Translations under genes and position numbers: made by a program
The notes under the pieces: model-generated
Seen by the model: the letters and a program-made list of their open reading frames with translations, nothing else
Database searches by the model: none
Told to the model about the DNA's origin: nothing
Shown: positions 26,947 through 35,893 of the stretch, one piece after another
Position numbering within the stretch: position 1 is the first letter of the stretch
Layout: every line of letters begins with the position of its first letter
From: Mucilaginibacter sp.
Lineage (GTDB): Bacteria; Bacteroidota; Bacteroidia; Sphingobacteriales; Sphingobacteriaceae
DNA length: 64,000 nucleotides
Assembly: GCA_028288025.1 (NCBI GenBank)
Contig: JAQBOM010000003.1
Location: forward strand, 248,001 to 312,000
Direction: 5' to 3'

Positions 26947-27471
26947 CTATTTAAATAAAAGGCTATTCACGCCAATTATTACGCCGTTCGAAGCGTTTAT
27001 ATCAAAAGCGATCACTTGGGTTTTATTTCCCTGGCTGTCTGTCAGTTCAAGATTTTTGGATGCGGTCAACGCCAGCGTAAGTGTCTGCCCGTCGAGCGTT
27101 TTTAAAGCGGTCATTTTGGTCGATAAAGCTTTCACGATCCCTGCTTTATCATATTTTCCTATTACAATATGGCCTTTTAAAACGGCAGCTAATTTTGCAG
27201 GATCCTGGAAAAGCCTGTCTAATGCATCAGCAGATAAGTTGCCTAACGCGGTATTATTCGGCGCGAAAATGGTATACGGCCCGGCTCCTTTTAAAGTAGC
27301 GCCCAAATTAGCAGCGCGCAAAAGTAATCCGAAGGACTGGTAATCAGCGTTGGTGGAAATAGTCGTGATCAAGTCACCTGAGGCCGGAACTGTGGCTGTT
27401 TGCGCAAATAAATTGTTTGAAAATAAACCAATAGCTAAAGCAGCTACAACACTTAGAACTAATTTTTTCAT
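26947..27471 (-). CDS. secreted fasciclin-domain protein
   Basis: A 174-residue exported protein with a signal peptide (1-24, MKKLVLSVVAALAIGLFSNNLFAQ, cut after FAQ) and one fasciclin (FAS1) domain. Its conserved blocks are TIFAPNNTALGNL (FAPT-like) and KAGIVKALSTKMTALKTLDGQ, and the C-terminal ISASNGVIIGVNSLL-type ending is here FDINASNGVIIGVNSLLF. FAS1 proteins mediate adhesion. The ATG at 27471 was preferred to the TTG two codons upstream because it gives a standard signal peptide. Confidence 0.92.
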   Translation of the reverse strand: MKKLVLSVVAALAIGLFSNNLFAQTATVPASGDLITTISTNADYQSFGLLLRAANLGATLKGAGPYTIFAPNNTALGNLSADALDRLFQDPAKLAAVLKGHIVIGKYDKAGIVKALSTKMTALKTLDGQTLTLALTASKNLELTDSQGNKTQVIAFDINASNGVIIGVNSLLFK

Positions 27472-27682
27472 TATCAATGCGGTATTAAAGTTTTTAAAAA
27501 AGTTAATTATCCGAATAACGCATTTTTTATTAAATGGTTATTAAGCCCCTAAAATAATTTTTTTACCAGTTATAATGCATCGGTAAGCCATAATAAATTT
27601 ATTAAAATAAAATTGTTACAAAAAAAAGAGCAATTAATGTCCGCCTCTGGTCAGACTTTCGACTTAAGACTACCGCCTTCTT

Positions 27683-29140
27683 CTACTGCCCCTGTGCCAG
27701 CGTATACCCAATTTTATCTCCAAATTTCATCAGGAATTCAACCGAGCACACTTTAGCATCTTCCGAAAAATCAGCTGCGATATGTAAAAGTTCTTTCTGG
27801 GTAACTGTTTTCCCGGCCTTTTTTTCAAAACGCACGCGGTATTCGTTAACCAGCTCGGTATAGATAGAGCCTGTCGGCCAAACCTGGGTGCCCCGGTTCG
27901 AGATCATCACCAGGTCGAAATTATCTGTGAGTCGTTTCTTTGCCAGCTCAGCCAGTTCGGCTGGCTGCAGGTCGTTTGCTTCCACAAACACATCAACGCC
28001 AACCATTTCTTCTTTAATGCCCCTGGTAACGGTCAATTTGTTCTTTAAAAGGTGCTCATGCGTTGCTTTTAGTTGAAGATTGCCTTTTGATACAACGCCG
28101 CCATCGGCAGGCAGCTTACCTAAGTTGGCAATAATGGCATCAGCGAAACCCATGGTTGATGCTGCAGGTATGGATTTATTACCAAAATCACCGGTATGGA
28201 TGCCTCTTTCAAGGGTATACAGCAAAGCGTTCTCAATAGTGGCTGCATTCTCGGTAAGTCCCATATAGCGCAGCATTAAAATACCCGATAACAATAACGC
28301 GGTGGGGTTGGCTATGCCTTTGCCCATAATATCCGGCGCGGTGCCATGTACTGCCTCGAAAATGGAAATATTATCGCCAATGTTGGCTGACGGCGCGAAT
28401 CCCAACCCCCCTACCAAACCGGCACAAAGATCTGAAACAATATCACCCTGAAGGTTAGTCAATACAATAGCCTGGAAATTTTGCGGCTGCGTTACCAGCT
28501 TCATACAAAGATCGTCCACAATAATATCCGACGATTGAATATCCGGGTATTCTTTCGCGATCTCCTGGAAAGTCTCTAAAAACAAGCCATCGGTAAGCTT
28601 CATAATATTGGCCTTATGGCCGCAAGCGAGTTTAGTGTAACCCTTGCGCCGGGCCATTTCAAACGCATAACGTATTACCTGCGCCGAACCGGGGCGGGTA
28701 ATAATCCGTCGTCCTACAGCCACGTCGTAGGTCAGCAGGTGCTCGATGCCGCCGTAAGTGTCTTCAATATTCTCGCGTATAATGGTCAGATTGATCGGTA
28801 TGCCCGCTTTCGAAAAAACCGTCTCCACACCGTTCAATGTCCTGAAATCGCGTTGGTTGGCATATGTGTTCCACACCTTGCGGGCGGTTACGTTAATGCT
28901 TTTTACCCCTTTTCCCTTGGGCGTTTCCATGGGGCCTTTGAATAAAGTCCCAAGGTCCTCAATAGTTGCTTTAGCCGCGGGGGTCATACCGGTTGAATGC
29001 CCGGCATCGAAATAGGATTTGCCCATTTCAACATACTCATAGTCGAGCGGAACATTGTTGGCCGCAAATATTTTTAAAACGGCCTGCATTATTTCGGGGC
29101 CTATACCGTCGCCTTTGGCTACTGCTATTTTGGTGTTCAT
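27683..29140 (-). CDS. icd: NADP-dependent isocitrate dehydrogenase, long Thermus-like form
   Basis: A TCA-cycle enzyme that decarboxylates isocitrate to 2-oxoglutarate. The 485-residue product has the beta-decarboxylating dehydrogenase core (about 1-340) with [22 protein letters not shown] and the metal/NAD(P) region [27 protein letters not shown]-terminal extension of about 140 residues follows, containing [21 protein letters not shown], as in the long enzyme of Thermus. Coenzyme choice cannot be proven by eye. A TATATTTG promoter box lies 29 nt upstream. The divergent neighbour is purK. Confidence 0.92.
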   Translation of the reverse strand: MNTKIAVAKGDGIGPEIMQAVLKIFAANNVPLDYEYVEMGKSYFDAGHSTGMTPAAKATIEDLGTLFKGPMETPKGKGVKSINVTARKVWNTYANQRDFRTLNGVETVFSKAGIPINLTIIRENIEDTYGGIEHLLTYDVAVGRRIITRPGSAQVIRYAFEMARRKGYTKLACGHKANIMKLTDGLFLETFQEIAKEYPDIQSSDIIVDDLCMKLVTQPQNFQAIVLTNLQGDIVSDLCAGLVGGLGFAPSANIGDNISIFEAVHGTAPDIMGKGIANPTALLLSGILMLRYMGLTENAATIENALLYTLERGIHTGDFGNKSIPAASTMGFADAIIANLGKLPADGGVVSKGNLQLKATHEHLLKNKLTVTRGIKEEMVGVDVFVEANDLQPAELAELAKKRLTDNFDLVMISNRGTQVWPTGSIYTELVNEYRVRFEKKAGKTVTQKELLHIAADFSEDAKVCSVEFLMKFGDKIGYTLAQGQ

Positions 29141-29169
29141 GGGTAAAAGGTAGTAATGTAAAAACGCCG

Positions 29170-29177
29170 CAAATATA
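29170..29177 (-). promoter_or_regulatory. TAnnTTTG promoter box of icd
   Basis: Reads TATATTTG on the minus strand, 29 nt before the icd ATG. Confidence 0.55.
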
Positions 29178-29258
29178 GGTGTTTAAACCCAATTTTACGG
29201 CTGAAAACCAAATTGATATAGGCTTTTTAAAAGATTTAGGCTAAACTTGCATTTTAAA

Positions 29259-30398
29259 ATGAAAGCTTTTTACGGAGACCTTAAACTCGGGATTTTAGGA
29301 GGCGGCCAGCTCGGCCGCATGCTGATACAACAGGCTATAAACTATAATGTCACCGTAAAGGTGCTCGACCCTGATCGGGAAGCCCCTTGCCGGAAATTGT
29401 GCGATGAATTTGTGGTGGGATCATTAGGCGATTACGAAACAGTATATAAGTTTGGCAAGAAAGTAGACTTGCTGACCATTGAAATTGAAAAGGTTAATGT
29501 TGATGCCCTCGACCAGTTGGAAAGCGAAGGCGTGTTGGTTTATCCGCAGCCGCGCATCATCCGGCTGATACAGGATAAGGGCCTGCAAAAGCAATTCTTT
29601 AAAGAAAATGGTATACCAACAGCCGAGTTCCAGGTGATATCATCGCCCCAGCAGTTAAAGGAAAGCCATATACCGTTCCCATATATTCAAAAACTAAGGC
29701 GCGACGGCTACGACGGCCGCGGCGTTTATAAGGTTATTGATGAATCGTACCTGGCGAACGCATTTAAAGAGCCCAGCCTGGTAGAGCGCTGGATTGATTT
29801 TGAAAAGGAAATAGGCGTTATTGTTGCCCGAAATGAAAACGGTGAAATAAAAACATTCCCCATGGTGGAGATGGAGTTTAACCCCGAGGTTAACCTGGTT
29901 GAATTTCTGATCTCGCCGTCTACTCTGCCGTTCGAAATACAGCAGGACGCGGCACAAATCGCTACCAAAATAGCGGACGACTTGAAAATTGTGGGCCTGC
30001 TTGCGGTGGAAATGTTCCTTGATAAGCATGGTAAGATACTCGTAAATGAGCTGGCACCCCGGCCGCATAACAGCGGGCACCAGAGTATTGAGGGAAACGT
30101 GGTTTCGCAATTTGAGCAGCATTTAAGGGCAATATTTAACCAGCCCCTGGGCGATACCGCCTGCCTCAACAATGCCATCATGGTAAATATTTTAGGTGAA
30201 GCAGGATACGAAGGGCCCGCCATTTACCAGGGAATTGAAAAAGTATTGAAATGCCCCGGAGTATATGTACATTTATATGGCAAGGCATTAACCAAACCGT
30301 TTCGCAAAATGGGCCACGTGACTATTGTTGATGCCGATAGGGAAAAAGCCATTGAAAAGGCCAGGTTTGTGCAGGAGACGTTAAAAGTGATAAGTTAA
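29259..30398 (+). CDS. purK: N5-carboxyaminoimidazole ribonucleotide synthase
   Basis: An ATP-grasp enzyme that converts AIR and bicarbonate to N5-CAIR in purine synthesis. The 379-residue length is normal. Diagnostic segments are LGILGGGQLGRML at the start, KLRRDGYDGRGVYK (ATP-grasp loop) and VNELAPRPHNSGHQSIEG. The ATG at 29259 is preferred over a TTG four codons earlier, which falls inside a near-consensus promoter box (TAAACTTG, 29242-29249). Its partner enzyme PurE is encoded 138 bp downstream, across a REPIN-like repeat. Confidence 0.96.
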   Translation: MKAFYGDLKLGILGGGQLGRMLIQQAINYNVTVKVLDPDREAPCRKLCDEFVVGSLGDYETVYKFGKKVDLLTIEIEKVNVDALDQLESEGVLVYPQPRIIRLIQDKGLQKQFFKENGIPTAEFQVISSPQQLKESHIPFPYIQKLRRDGYDGRGVYKVIDESYLANAFKEPSLVERWIDFEKEIGVIVARNENGEIKTFPMVEMEFNPEVNLVEFLISPSTLPFEIQQDAAQIATKIADDLKIVGLLAVEMFLDKHGKILVNELAPRPHNSGHQSIEGNVVSQFEQHLRAIFNQPLGDTACLNNAIMVNILGEAGYEGPAIYQGIEKVLKCPGVYVHLYGKALTKPFRKMGHVTIVDADREKAIEKARFVQETLKVIS

Positions 30399-30418
30399 TA
30401 ACGAGGAATAAACCACCG

Positions 30419-30523
30419 CGTCATTGCGAGGTACGAAGCAACCTCTAAACTGTACAGAGCAGTCGGAAGAGCCTTCCTCCGTGATTTGCATAAGTAAAGA
30501 TTGCTTCGTTCCTCGCAATGACG
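30419..30523. repeat. inverted pair of TCATTGCGAG repeats (REPIN-like) between purK and purE
   Basis: The left unit, CGTCATTGCGAGGTACGAAG followed by CAACCTC, faces a right unit (30498-30523) that reads in reverse complement CGTCATTGCGAGGAACGAAG followed by CAATC. The spacer is about 50 nt. Same family as 8699-8807. It splits a two-gene pathway pair and could change purE expression by forming a hairpin. Confidence 0.85.
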
Positions 30524-30536
30524 CTCAAATAAATAT

Positions 30537-31037
30537 ATGAACCAAACCAAAATAGGTATCATCATGGGCAGCAAATCCGACCTGAATGTAATGCAGGACG
30601 CCGCCGATGTATTAAAAGAATTAGGCATTGATTACGAAATTACCGTCGTGTCGGCCCACCGCACACCCGACCGTATGTTTAGTTACGCCAGGGAAGCAGC
30701 CGGCCGCGGGTTAAAAGTGATCATCGCCGGCGCAGGCGGGGCGGCGCATTTGCCGGGCATGGTGGCGTCATTAACGCATTTGCCGGTGATCGGCGTGCCC
30801 GTAAAATCAAGCAATTCGATAGACGGCTGGGATTCTATCCTGTCCATATTGCAGATGCCGAATGGTATCCCGGTAGCCACGGTTGCGCTTAACGCGGCTA
30901 AAAACGCCGGTATCCTGGCCGCTCAGATATTATCGACGGCAGATGAGAGAATTACAGAAAGGCTTATCAGTTACAAGGAAAATTTAAAGAAAAAAGTGGA
31001 AGAGTCGGCATCAGAGATGGAGGAGAATAGAGATTAG
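30537..31037 (+). CDS. purE: N5-carboxyaminoimidazole ribonucleotide mutase
   Basis: Rearranges N5-CAIR to CAIR, the reaction following PurK. The 166-residue product is a class I Pur[14 protein letters not shown] at the start, SAHRTPDRM (catalytic His) and [14 protein letters not shown]. The start ATG lies 14 bp after the REPIN-like hairpin, leaving little room for an independent promoter, so transcription from purK through the repeat is probable. Confidence 0.97.
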   Translation: MNQTKIGIIMGSKSDLNVMQDAADVLKELGIDYEITVVSAHRTPDRMFSYAREAAGRGLKVIIAGAGGAAHLPGMVASLTHLPVIGVPVKSSNSIDGWDSILSILQMPNGIPVATVALNAAKNAGILAAQILSTADERITERLISYKENLKKKVEESASEMEENRD

Positions 31038-31107
31038 AGGCTGGAGATGAGAAGTTAGCACCAACCCTCTTCTTTCGGACATTATTGACTTTCCCGACTT
31101 TCGGACC
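31024..31107. repeat. mixed word repeats (AGATTAGAGGCTGGAGAT and GACTTTCCCGACTTTCGGAC)
   Basis: Words of the TTAGAG family (31024-31055) and of the CTTTCGGAC/TTGACTTTC family (31071-31106) are packed between purE and the VOC gene. Both words recur elsewhere (44341, 46917; 31545, 36540, 40152). Confidence 0.6.
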
Positions 31108-31114
31108 CACACAC

Positions 31115-31528
31115 ATGCATGCAAACGTAAAACAAGCCGTACCATTTTTTATGGTTAATGACATCGAAGCTTCCATTAAGTTTTATGTCGAAGGTATTGG
31201 GTTTAAGTTAACCAATAAATGGATCAATAACGGCAAGCTGGAATGGTGCTGGCTTCAGTTGGGCGGAGCCGCCATCATGTTACAGGAGTACAGGCCCGAC
31301 CGTGTACCGAAAATTAAAACCGGCGAAGGTGTGTCGATCTGTTTCCAGTGCGAAGACGCGCTGGCCATATATCAGGATGTACTGTCAAGAGGTATTGCCG
31401 CGTCCGACCCATTTGTAGGCAACAGCATGTGGGTTACTGTTATGACCGACCCCGATGGCTATAAACTTGACTTTGAAAGCTATACAGAGGTCCCCGAAGA
31501 GACAAAATTTTCAGAGTGGAAGAAATAA
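31115..31528 (+). CDS. VOC family protein (glyoxalase/bleomycin-resistance fold)
   Basis: A 137-residue single VOC domain with two beta-alpha-beta-beta-beta modules: AVPFFMVNDIEASIKFYVEGIGF, then VTVMTDPDGYKLDFES. Conserved metal-side Glu/His positions cannot be fully assigned; the first His of glyoxalase I appears to be Gln (VKQAVPFF). The function could range from glyoxalase-like lyase to antibiotic-binding protein. The ATG at 31115 is chosen since the earlier TTG falls in a word repeat. Confidence 0.85.
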   Translation: MHANVKQAVPFFMVNDIEASIKFYVEGIGFKLTNKWINNGKLEWCWLQLGGAAIMLQEYRPDRVPKIKTGEGVSICFQCEDALAIYQDVLSRGIAASDPFVGNSMWVTVMTDPDGYKLDFESYTEVPEETKFSEWKK

Positions 31529-31539
31529 ACGTTTTCTAT

Positions 31540-31566
31540 CTTCGGACTTTACTGACTTCAAAAATC
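31540..31566. repeat. CTTCGGACTTTACTGACTTC word repeat
   Basis: A one-arm copy of the CTTTCGGACTTTACTGACTTTC family between the convergent VOC and YqgE genes. Confidence 0.55.
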
Positions 31567-32128
31567 AATTCAAGGTCGGATTCTCCGGAAAATTAGCGAT
31601 ATGCGCATACCGTTGCCCAAGGCTGACTACTACTTGTCGCCAAAGGTTTTCCTCGTTATGGTTGAAAATGGTCTCTGGCGTTACGTTATTTGCAACGATC
31701 CAGCTGTCTTCCCGTATCTCGTCATCCAACTGCTGCGGCACCCATCCGGAATACCCTATAAAAAACCTGATCTCGTTATCATTCAACTGGTAACTGGAAA
31801 TTAACTGCTTTACTACGTCGTAATCACCACCCCAATACAGCCCATCGCCAATTTCGATACCGCCGTCAATTTTATCGGGAATACAATGCACAAAATGCAG
31901 GGTATTATTAGCAACCGGCCCACCGATAAATACCGGCATCTCGGCGTACGATAGTTCAGGTAAAACATCACCCAGCAGGAATTCGCTTGGGTGGTTCAAT
32001 ATAAAACCCATAGCCCCTTCGTCGGAGTATTCCGTCAATAAAATAACCGACCTTTTAAAATTCGGATCCATCATAAACGGCTCCGATATCAATAAGCGCC
32101 CCGCGGCGGCTTCAATAGGACTAAGCAT
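31565..32128 (-). CDS. YqgE/AlgH family protein
   Basis: A 187-residue cytosolic protein of the UPF0301 (YqgE/AlgH) family. Its signature segments are GRLLISEPFMMDPNFKRSV at the start, GAMGFILNHPS, and FIGYSGWVPQQLDDEI. AlgH was named as a regulator of alginate synthesis in Pseudomonas, but the biochemical role of the family is not established. No promoter box was found. It is not obviously cotranscribed with any neighbour. Confidence 0.94.
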   Translation of the reverse strand: MLSPIEAAAGRLLISEPFMMDPNFKRSVILLTEYSDEGAMGFILNHPSEFLLGDVLPELSYAEMPVFIGGPVANNTLHFVHCIPDKIDGGIEIGDGLYWGGDYDVVKQLISSYQLNDNEIRFFIGYSGWVPQQLDDEIREDSWIVANNVTPETIFNHNEENLWRQVVVSLGQRYAHIANFPENPTLN

Positions 32129-32147
32129 GCAGTTTGTTTTTTAGAAT

Positions 32148-32241
32148 TTAGGACGCAAGAATCAAGACAGAACCAGGAAAAATCCCAAACCGGTAATCAG
32201 CGGTTATCTGGTTCTTGGCTCTAAAAATCTTGCTTCTCCTA
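32148..32241. repeat. word-repeat hairpin, CAAGAATCAAGACAGAACCA family
   Basis: The left arm GCAAGAATCAAGACAGAACC and the right arm TGGTTCTTGGCTCTAAAAATC then TTGCTTCT are imperfect inverted copies around an inner palindrome-like ACCGGTAATCAGCGGTTATC. Related to the words at 22148-22192. Confidence 0.6.
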
Positions 32242-32321
32242 CCAATATACAAGTATCTTAAAAAATTGTTCAGTTTTCCAAAATCAGAAATACAATACTT
32301 ACTTACGGTATAATTAATTTG

Positions 32322-32329
32322 TAAGTTTG
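32322..32329 (+). promoter_or_regulatory. TAnnTTTG promoter box, leaderless type (pdxH)
   Basis: Reads TAAGTTTG and ends 5 nt before the pdxH ATG (spacer CAGGG). Confidence 0.6.
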
Positions 32330-32334
32330 CAGGG

Positions 32335-32982
32335 ATGAACCAGGAACAATTAGAAAACCTCCGGAATGAATACAAAGCTACTTCTTTGTCTGAAACCGAA
32401 TCAAAAGCCGATCCGATCAAACAGTTCGATGCATGGTTTAACGAAGCCATTGAAGCCAAAGAGCCCGAGCCAAACGCCATGACGCTGGCAACAGCCACTT
32501 ATGATGGGCGGCCCTCGGCGCGTATCGTTCTGCTGAAAGGGGTCAACGAAAACGGGTTTATGTTTTATACCAATTACCTGAGCCGAAAAGGTAAGGAGAT
32601 CACCAAAAACCCTTTAGGCGCGCTCACATTTTTTTGGGCAGGCACGGAGCGGCAGGTGCGGATTGAGGGCACTATCGAAAAATTAAGCAAGGAGCAATCG
32701 GATAGATATTTCCAGTCGCGCCCTAAGAGCAGCCAGATAGGCGCTCTTGCTTCGCCGCAAAGCCAGGAAATAGCCAGCCGCGAGATATTGGAAAAAAAAA
32801 TGAGCGAACTGGAAGCAGAGTACGATGGTAAAGATATTCCGAAGCCCTCATTTTGGGGCGGGTACATCTTAAAGCCGCGCCTCATAGAATTCTGGCAGGG
32901 TCGGCCGAGCCGCCTGCACGACCGTATCCTGTACAAGAAAATTGATAACAAAAACTGGAAGAAAGTACGACTGGCGCCATGA
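32335..32982 (+). CDS. pdxH: pyridoxamine 5'-phosphate oxidase
   Basis: An FMN enzyme that oxidises pyridoxine or pyridoxamine 5'-phosphate to pyridoxal 5'-phosphate. The 215-residue product has family length. It contains the FMN-binding RPSARIVLLKGVNENGFMFYTNYLSRKG-type block and the C-terminal signature FWQGRPSRLHDRILY. Its last bases overlap nuoC by 4 bp (ATGA), so pdxH leads a pdxH-nuoC-nuoD transcript. The transcript is probably leaderless. Confidence 0.97.
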   Translation: MNQEQLENLRNEYKATSLSETESKADPIKQFDAWFNEAIEAKEPEPNAMTLATATYDGRPSARIVLLKGVNENGFMFYTNYLSRKGKEITKNPLGALTFFWAGTERQVRIEGTIEKLSKEQSDRYFQSRPKSSQIGALASPQSQEIASREILEKKMSELEAEYDGKDIPKPSFWGGYILKPRLIEFWQGRPSRLHDRILYKKIDNKNWKKVRLAP

Positions 32983-33476
32983 GTTTTGATGAGATCACGC
33001 AACTGCTTACTGATAAATTCGGCGCGGATACGATTGCCGGCACGGAAACAGGCGGGCTACAACCAGCATTGCTGATACACCCCGACCATATAACCACCGT
33101 ATGCCTGGAACTGCGCAATAACCCAAACACCTATTTTGATTTTCTTTCCAGCCTTACCGGAGTTGACTACGGAACAGAAGCAAATCGTTTTGGGGTAGTT
33201 TATCACCTGGCGTCTATCCCCTACCAAACACAACTGACTTTAAAGATCAGCAAAGAAAATAACCGCGATCTAAACGAATTGCCTGCCTTCCCCAGCATAA
33301 CTTCCGTTTACCGCAGCGCCGACTGGCACGAACGAGAAGCGTATGACCTTACCGGGATATTTTTTGAAGGCCACCCCGACCTGCGGCGCATTTTATTGCC
33401 GGATGATTGGGAAGGATTCCCGTTGCGGAAAGATTATAAAACCGCGGAGTTTTACAAAGGGATAAAAATTGATTGA
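32979..33476 (+). CDS. nuoC: NADH-quinone oxidoreductase subunit C
   Basis: A peripheral-arm complex I subunit (30-kDa type). The 165-residue product ends with the diagnostic WHEREAYDLTGIFFEGHPDL and RRILLPDDWEGFPLRKDY. It is a stand-alone NuoC, not fused to NuoD. It overlaps pdxH by 4 bp and precedes nuoD by 6 bp. It lies 6.7 kb from nuoB. Confidence 0.96.
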   Translation: MSFDEITQLLTDKFGADTIAGTETGGLQPALLIHPDHITTVCLELRNNPNTYFDFLSSLTGVDYGTEANRFGVVYHLASIPYQTQLTLKISKENNRDLNELPAFPSITSVYRSADWHEREAYDLTGIFFEGHPDLRRILLPDDWEGFPLRKDYKTAEFYKGIKID

Positions 33477-33482
33477 GGCACC

Positions 33483-34676
33483 GTGAATCAAAAATACGAA
33501 CAAGCTTTAAACGACTATAACAAAAAAATATCCTCTGCGGCTACGGAGGATATGGTGCTGAACATGGGCCCGCAGCATCCTTCGACCCATGGCGTTTTAC
33601 GGCTGGAGTTGATAACCGATGGCGAGATTGTTAAGGAAGTTATTCCGCATATCGGATACCTGCACCGCTGCTTTGAAAAACATGCCGAATCGTTAACCTA
33701 CCAGCAAACCATTCCCTTTACGGATAGGATGGATTACCTGGCATCCATGAACAACAGTCACGCCTTTGTGATGGGTGTTGAGCGGATGATGGGTATTGAT
33801 AAGGATATTCCAAAACGCGTTGAATATATCCGCGTGCTGGTTTGCGAATTGAACCGCATTGGCTCGCACCTGATCGCTATAGGAACCTATGGTATTGATA
33901 TTGGCGCGTTCACGCCATTTTTATGGTGTTTCAGGGACAGGGAACATATTATGGGGATGCTCGAATGGGCATCCGGCTCAAGGATGCTGTATAACTATAT
34001 TTGGGTTGGCGGCTTGTTTTACGATCTGCCGGTCGGATTTGAGGAACGTTGCCGCGAGTTTGTGGACTACTTTAAGCCCAAAATGACCGAGCTAAACCAG
34101 CTTTTAACCGACAATCAGGTATTTATCAACCGCACGGCCAATGTGGGCGTACTGCCGCTGGATGTGGCTATTAACTATGGCTGCTCGGGTCCGATGCTGC
34201 GCGGTTCAGGGCTGAGGTGGGATCTGCGGCGCATCGACAACTATTCTGCTTATCCCGAACTTGAGTTTGATGTTCCCGTAGGCAAAGGTGAAATGGGTGC
34301 TGTAGGCGATTGCTGGGACCGCTACAAGGTACGCGTGGATGAGATAGAGCAGTCGCTGAGAATGATAGAGCAATGCCTCGACCGCTTGCAGAAGGAATTA
34401 AAACGCACACCTGATTTCGACCCGCGTGCAAAACTACCGCGCAAAACCATTCCCAAAGCCCAGGATTACTATGTACGCTGCGAAGGCGCTAAAGGCGAAC
34501 TGGGCTTTTACTTTATGGCCGACGGTAAATCCGAGATCCCGACAAGGGTAAAAGCACGTGCTCCAAGCTTCAGCAACTTATCGGTATTGCCTGAGATTGC
34601 CCGCGGCGTTATGATAGCCGACCTGATAGCCATCGTTGGTTCGATCGATTTTGTGCTGGGCGAGGTTGATAGGTGA
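33483..34676 (+). CDS. nuoD: NADH-quinone oxidoreductase subunit D
   Basis: The 49-kDa-type complex I subunit that forms the quinone cavity with NuoB. The 397-residue product has [16 protein letters not shown] near the start and the conserved ending [12 protein letters not shown]. The GTG start at 33483 follows nuoC by 6 bp; the next candidate, an ATG about 25 codons in, would leave only three residues before NMGPQHP and is less likely. A weak hairpin terminator follows. No nuoE-N genes are in the window. Confidence 0.97.
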   Translation: MNQKYEQALNDYNKKISSAATEDMVLNMGPQHPSTHGVLRLELITDGEIVKEVIPHIGYLHRCFEKHAESLTYQQTIPFTDRMDYLASMNNSHAFVMGVERMMGIDKDIPKRVEYIRVLVCELNRIGSHLIAIGTYGIDIGAFTPFLWCFRDREHIMGMLEWASGSRMLYNYIWVGGLFYDLPVGFEERCREFVDYFKPKMTELNQLLTDNQVFINRTANVGVLPLDVAINYGCSGPMLRGSGLRWDLRRIDNYSAYPELEFDVPVGKGEMGAVGDCWDRYKVRVDEIEQSLRMIEQCLDRLQKELKRTPDFDPRAKLPRKTIPKAQDYYVRCEGAKGELGFYFMADGKSEIPTRVKARAPSFSNLSVLPEIARGVMIADLIAIVGSIDFVLGEVDR

Positions 34677-34682
34677 CCCATA

Positions 34683-34709
34683 AAAAAAGCCCCCTTGCGG
34701 AAGCTTTTG
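34683..34709 (+). terminator. probable terminator after nuoD
   Basis: AAAAAGCCCCC and GGAAGCTTTTG pair imperfectly around TTGC, just past the nuoD stop, with T residues after it. Confidence 0.45.
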
Positions 34710-34798
34710 TATTGTTATGATTTTTATATAGATCCAAATTAATGAGTGCAAAATTGAAAACGTAGGGTACTTCACTAACCCACTAATTCATTAATTAA

Positions 34799-35881
34799 TT
34801 ACTTGTCGTAAACTTTAACCATAAAAACATAATTCTTTAATTTTTTAACCTGCTGTACCGGTGTCAAATTAACTAAAGTGTTTTTTGTATTCAGGTTTAC
34901 TTTTTTCTCTAACGAATCGATCGCGCTAAGCAAATAGCTTGATTTTACCGCGAAATGCACGCCTTCCATTTGGGTTTGCTTGGCCTGCACAATGCCGATT
35001 ATATTCCCCCTGGTATCCAGCAAAGGGCCGCCACTATTGCCGGGGTTAATGGGTATGGATATCTGGTAATCCAAACTATCACCGTTTAAGCCGTTAGCCG
35101 ATGTCAATTTTCCATCATCGTAAACCGGCGCCTCCTGCGAATAGCCAAATGTATAAACGCTTTCGGCCAGGTCACTTTCCAACCTTTTAAAAGTATATGG
35201 TATCGGCTTCAAATTCCTGAACGACGTATCAACTATTTTTAATATGGCGATGTCGTTTTCAGGTTCGGAATAAAGTACTTTAGCTTTAAATGATTTCCCC
35301 GCGTTATTTTGAACATAAACCGAATCGGCTCCTTCAATAACGTGGTAATTTGTTGCAATCAGCCCGCTTGAGGTGATGGCGAAGCCTGTACCCCTATATT
35401 TGCCGGGATTGCTGATCACTCTTCCCGAACCATTGAGCCTATTTAATTTCTCGTTTAAATTGTTTGCTTGCTGATGTATCTTCGCTACCTCACCCCGCAG
35501 CCGCACATAATTTAATTCGCGGTTGCTCAAATATCCTGTAAAGAATAAAGTTCCCAAAACGGCAAAAATAGCGATCGATGCCGCAACCGAAATTTTTGAG
35601 TGGTGACTGCGCCACAGCTGAACCACCCACGAAGGATGAACCATTAATTCTTCCTTCAGCGTATGCACATCAATTTCGCGGTGAATAGCATCCAGCCGGC
35701 TTTCCAGTTCCAGGCGCTCGCCGTACTGCTTTAGCAACCCGGTAAAGTGCTTATGTTCGGTTACCATGACATTAACCTCTGCATTTTCCTTGCGCAAAAT
35801 ATCAAAGGCAGTCCGCTCCTCTTTGGTCATTTCGCCATTGAGGTACCGTTCAATCTCTTCTGATAGTTTATATTCATTCAT
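34799..35881 (-). CDS. membrane-anchored trypsin-like protease with anti-sigma-like N-terminus
   Basis: A 360-residue single-pass membrane protein. Residues 1-90 are cytosolic and resemble anti-sigma N-termini of this phylum (EEIERYLNGEMTKEERTAF). A membrane segment spans about 96-117, a short coiled coil about 125-150, and a periplasmic S1C-type protease domain the rest. The triad is complete: His180 in TNYHVIEGA, Asp210 in ENDIAILKI and Ser283 in NPGNSGGPL. No PDZ domain follows, unlike DegP/DegS. It lies 12 bp behind an ECF sigma factor gene, so the likely role is control of that sigma factor in response to envelope stress. The link is inferred from layout. Confidence 0.88.
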   Translation of the reverse strand: MNEYKLSEEIERYLNGEMTKEERTAFDILRKENAEVNVMVTEHKHFTGLLKQYGERLELESRLDAIHREIDVHTLKEELMVHPSWVVQLWRSHHSKISVAASIAIFAVLGTLFFTGYLSNRELNYVRLRGEVAKIHQQANNLNEKLNRLNGSGRVISNPGKYRGTGFAITSSGLIATNYHVIEGADSVYVQNNAGKSFKAKVLYSEPENDIAILKIVDTSFRNLKPIPYTFKRLESDLAESVYTFGYSQEAPVYDDGKLTSANGLNGDSLDYQISIPINPGNSGGPLLDTRGNIIGIVQAKQTQMEGVHFAVKSSYLLSAIDSLEKKVNLNTKNTLVNLTPVQQVKKLKNYVFMVKVYDK

Positions 35882-35893
35882 CTCCGCTCTCCT

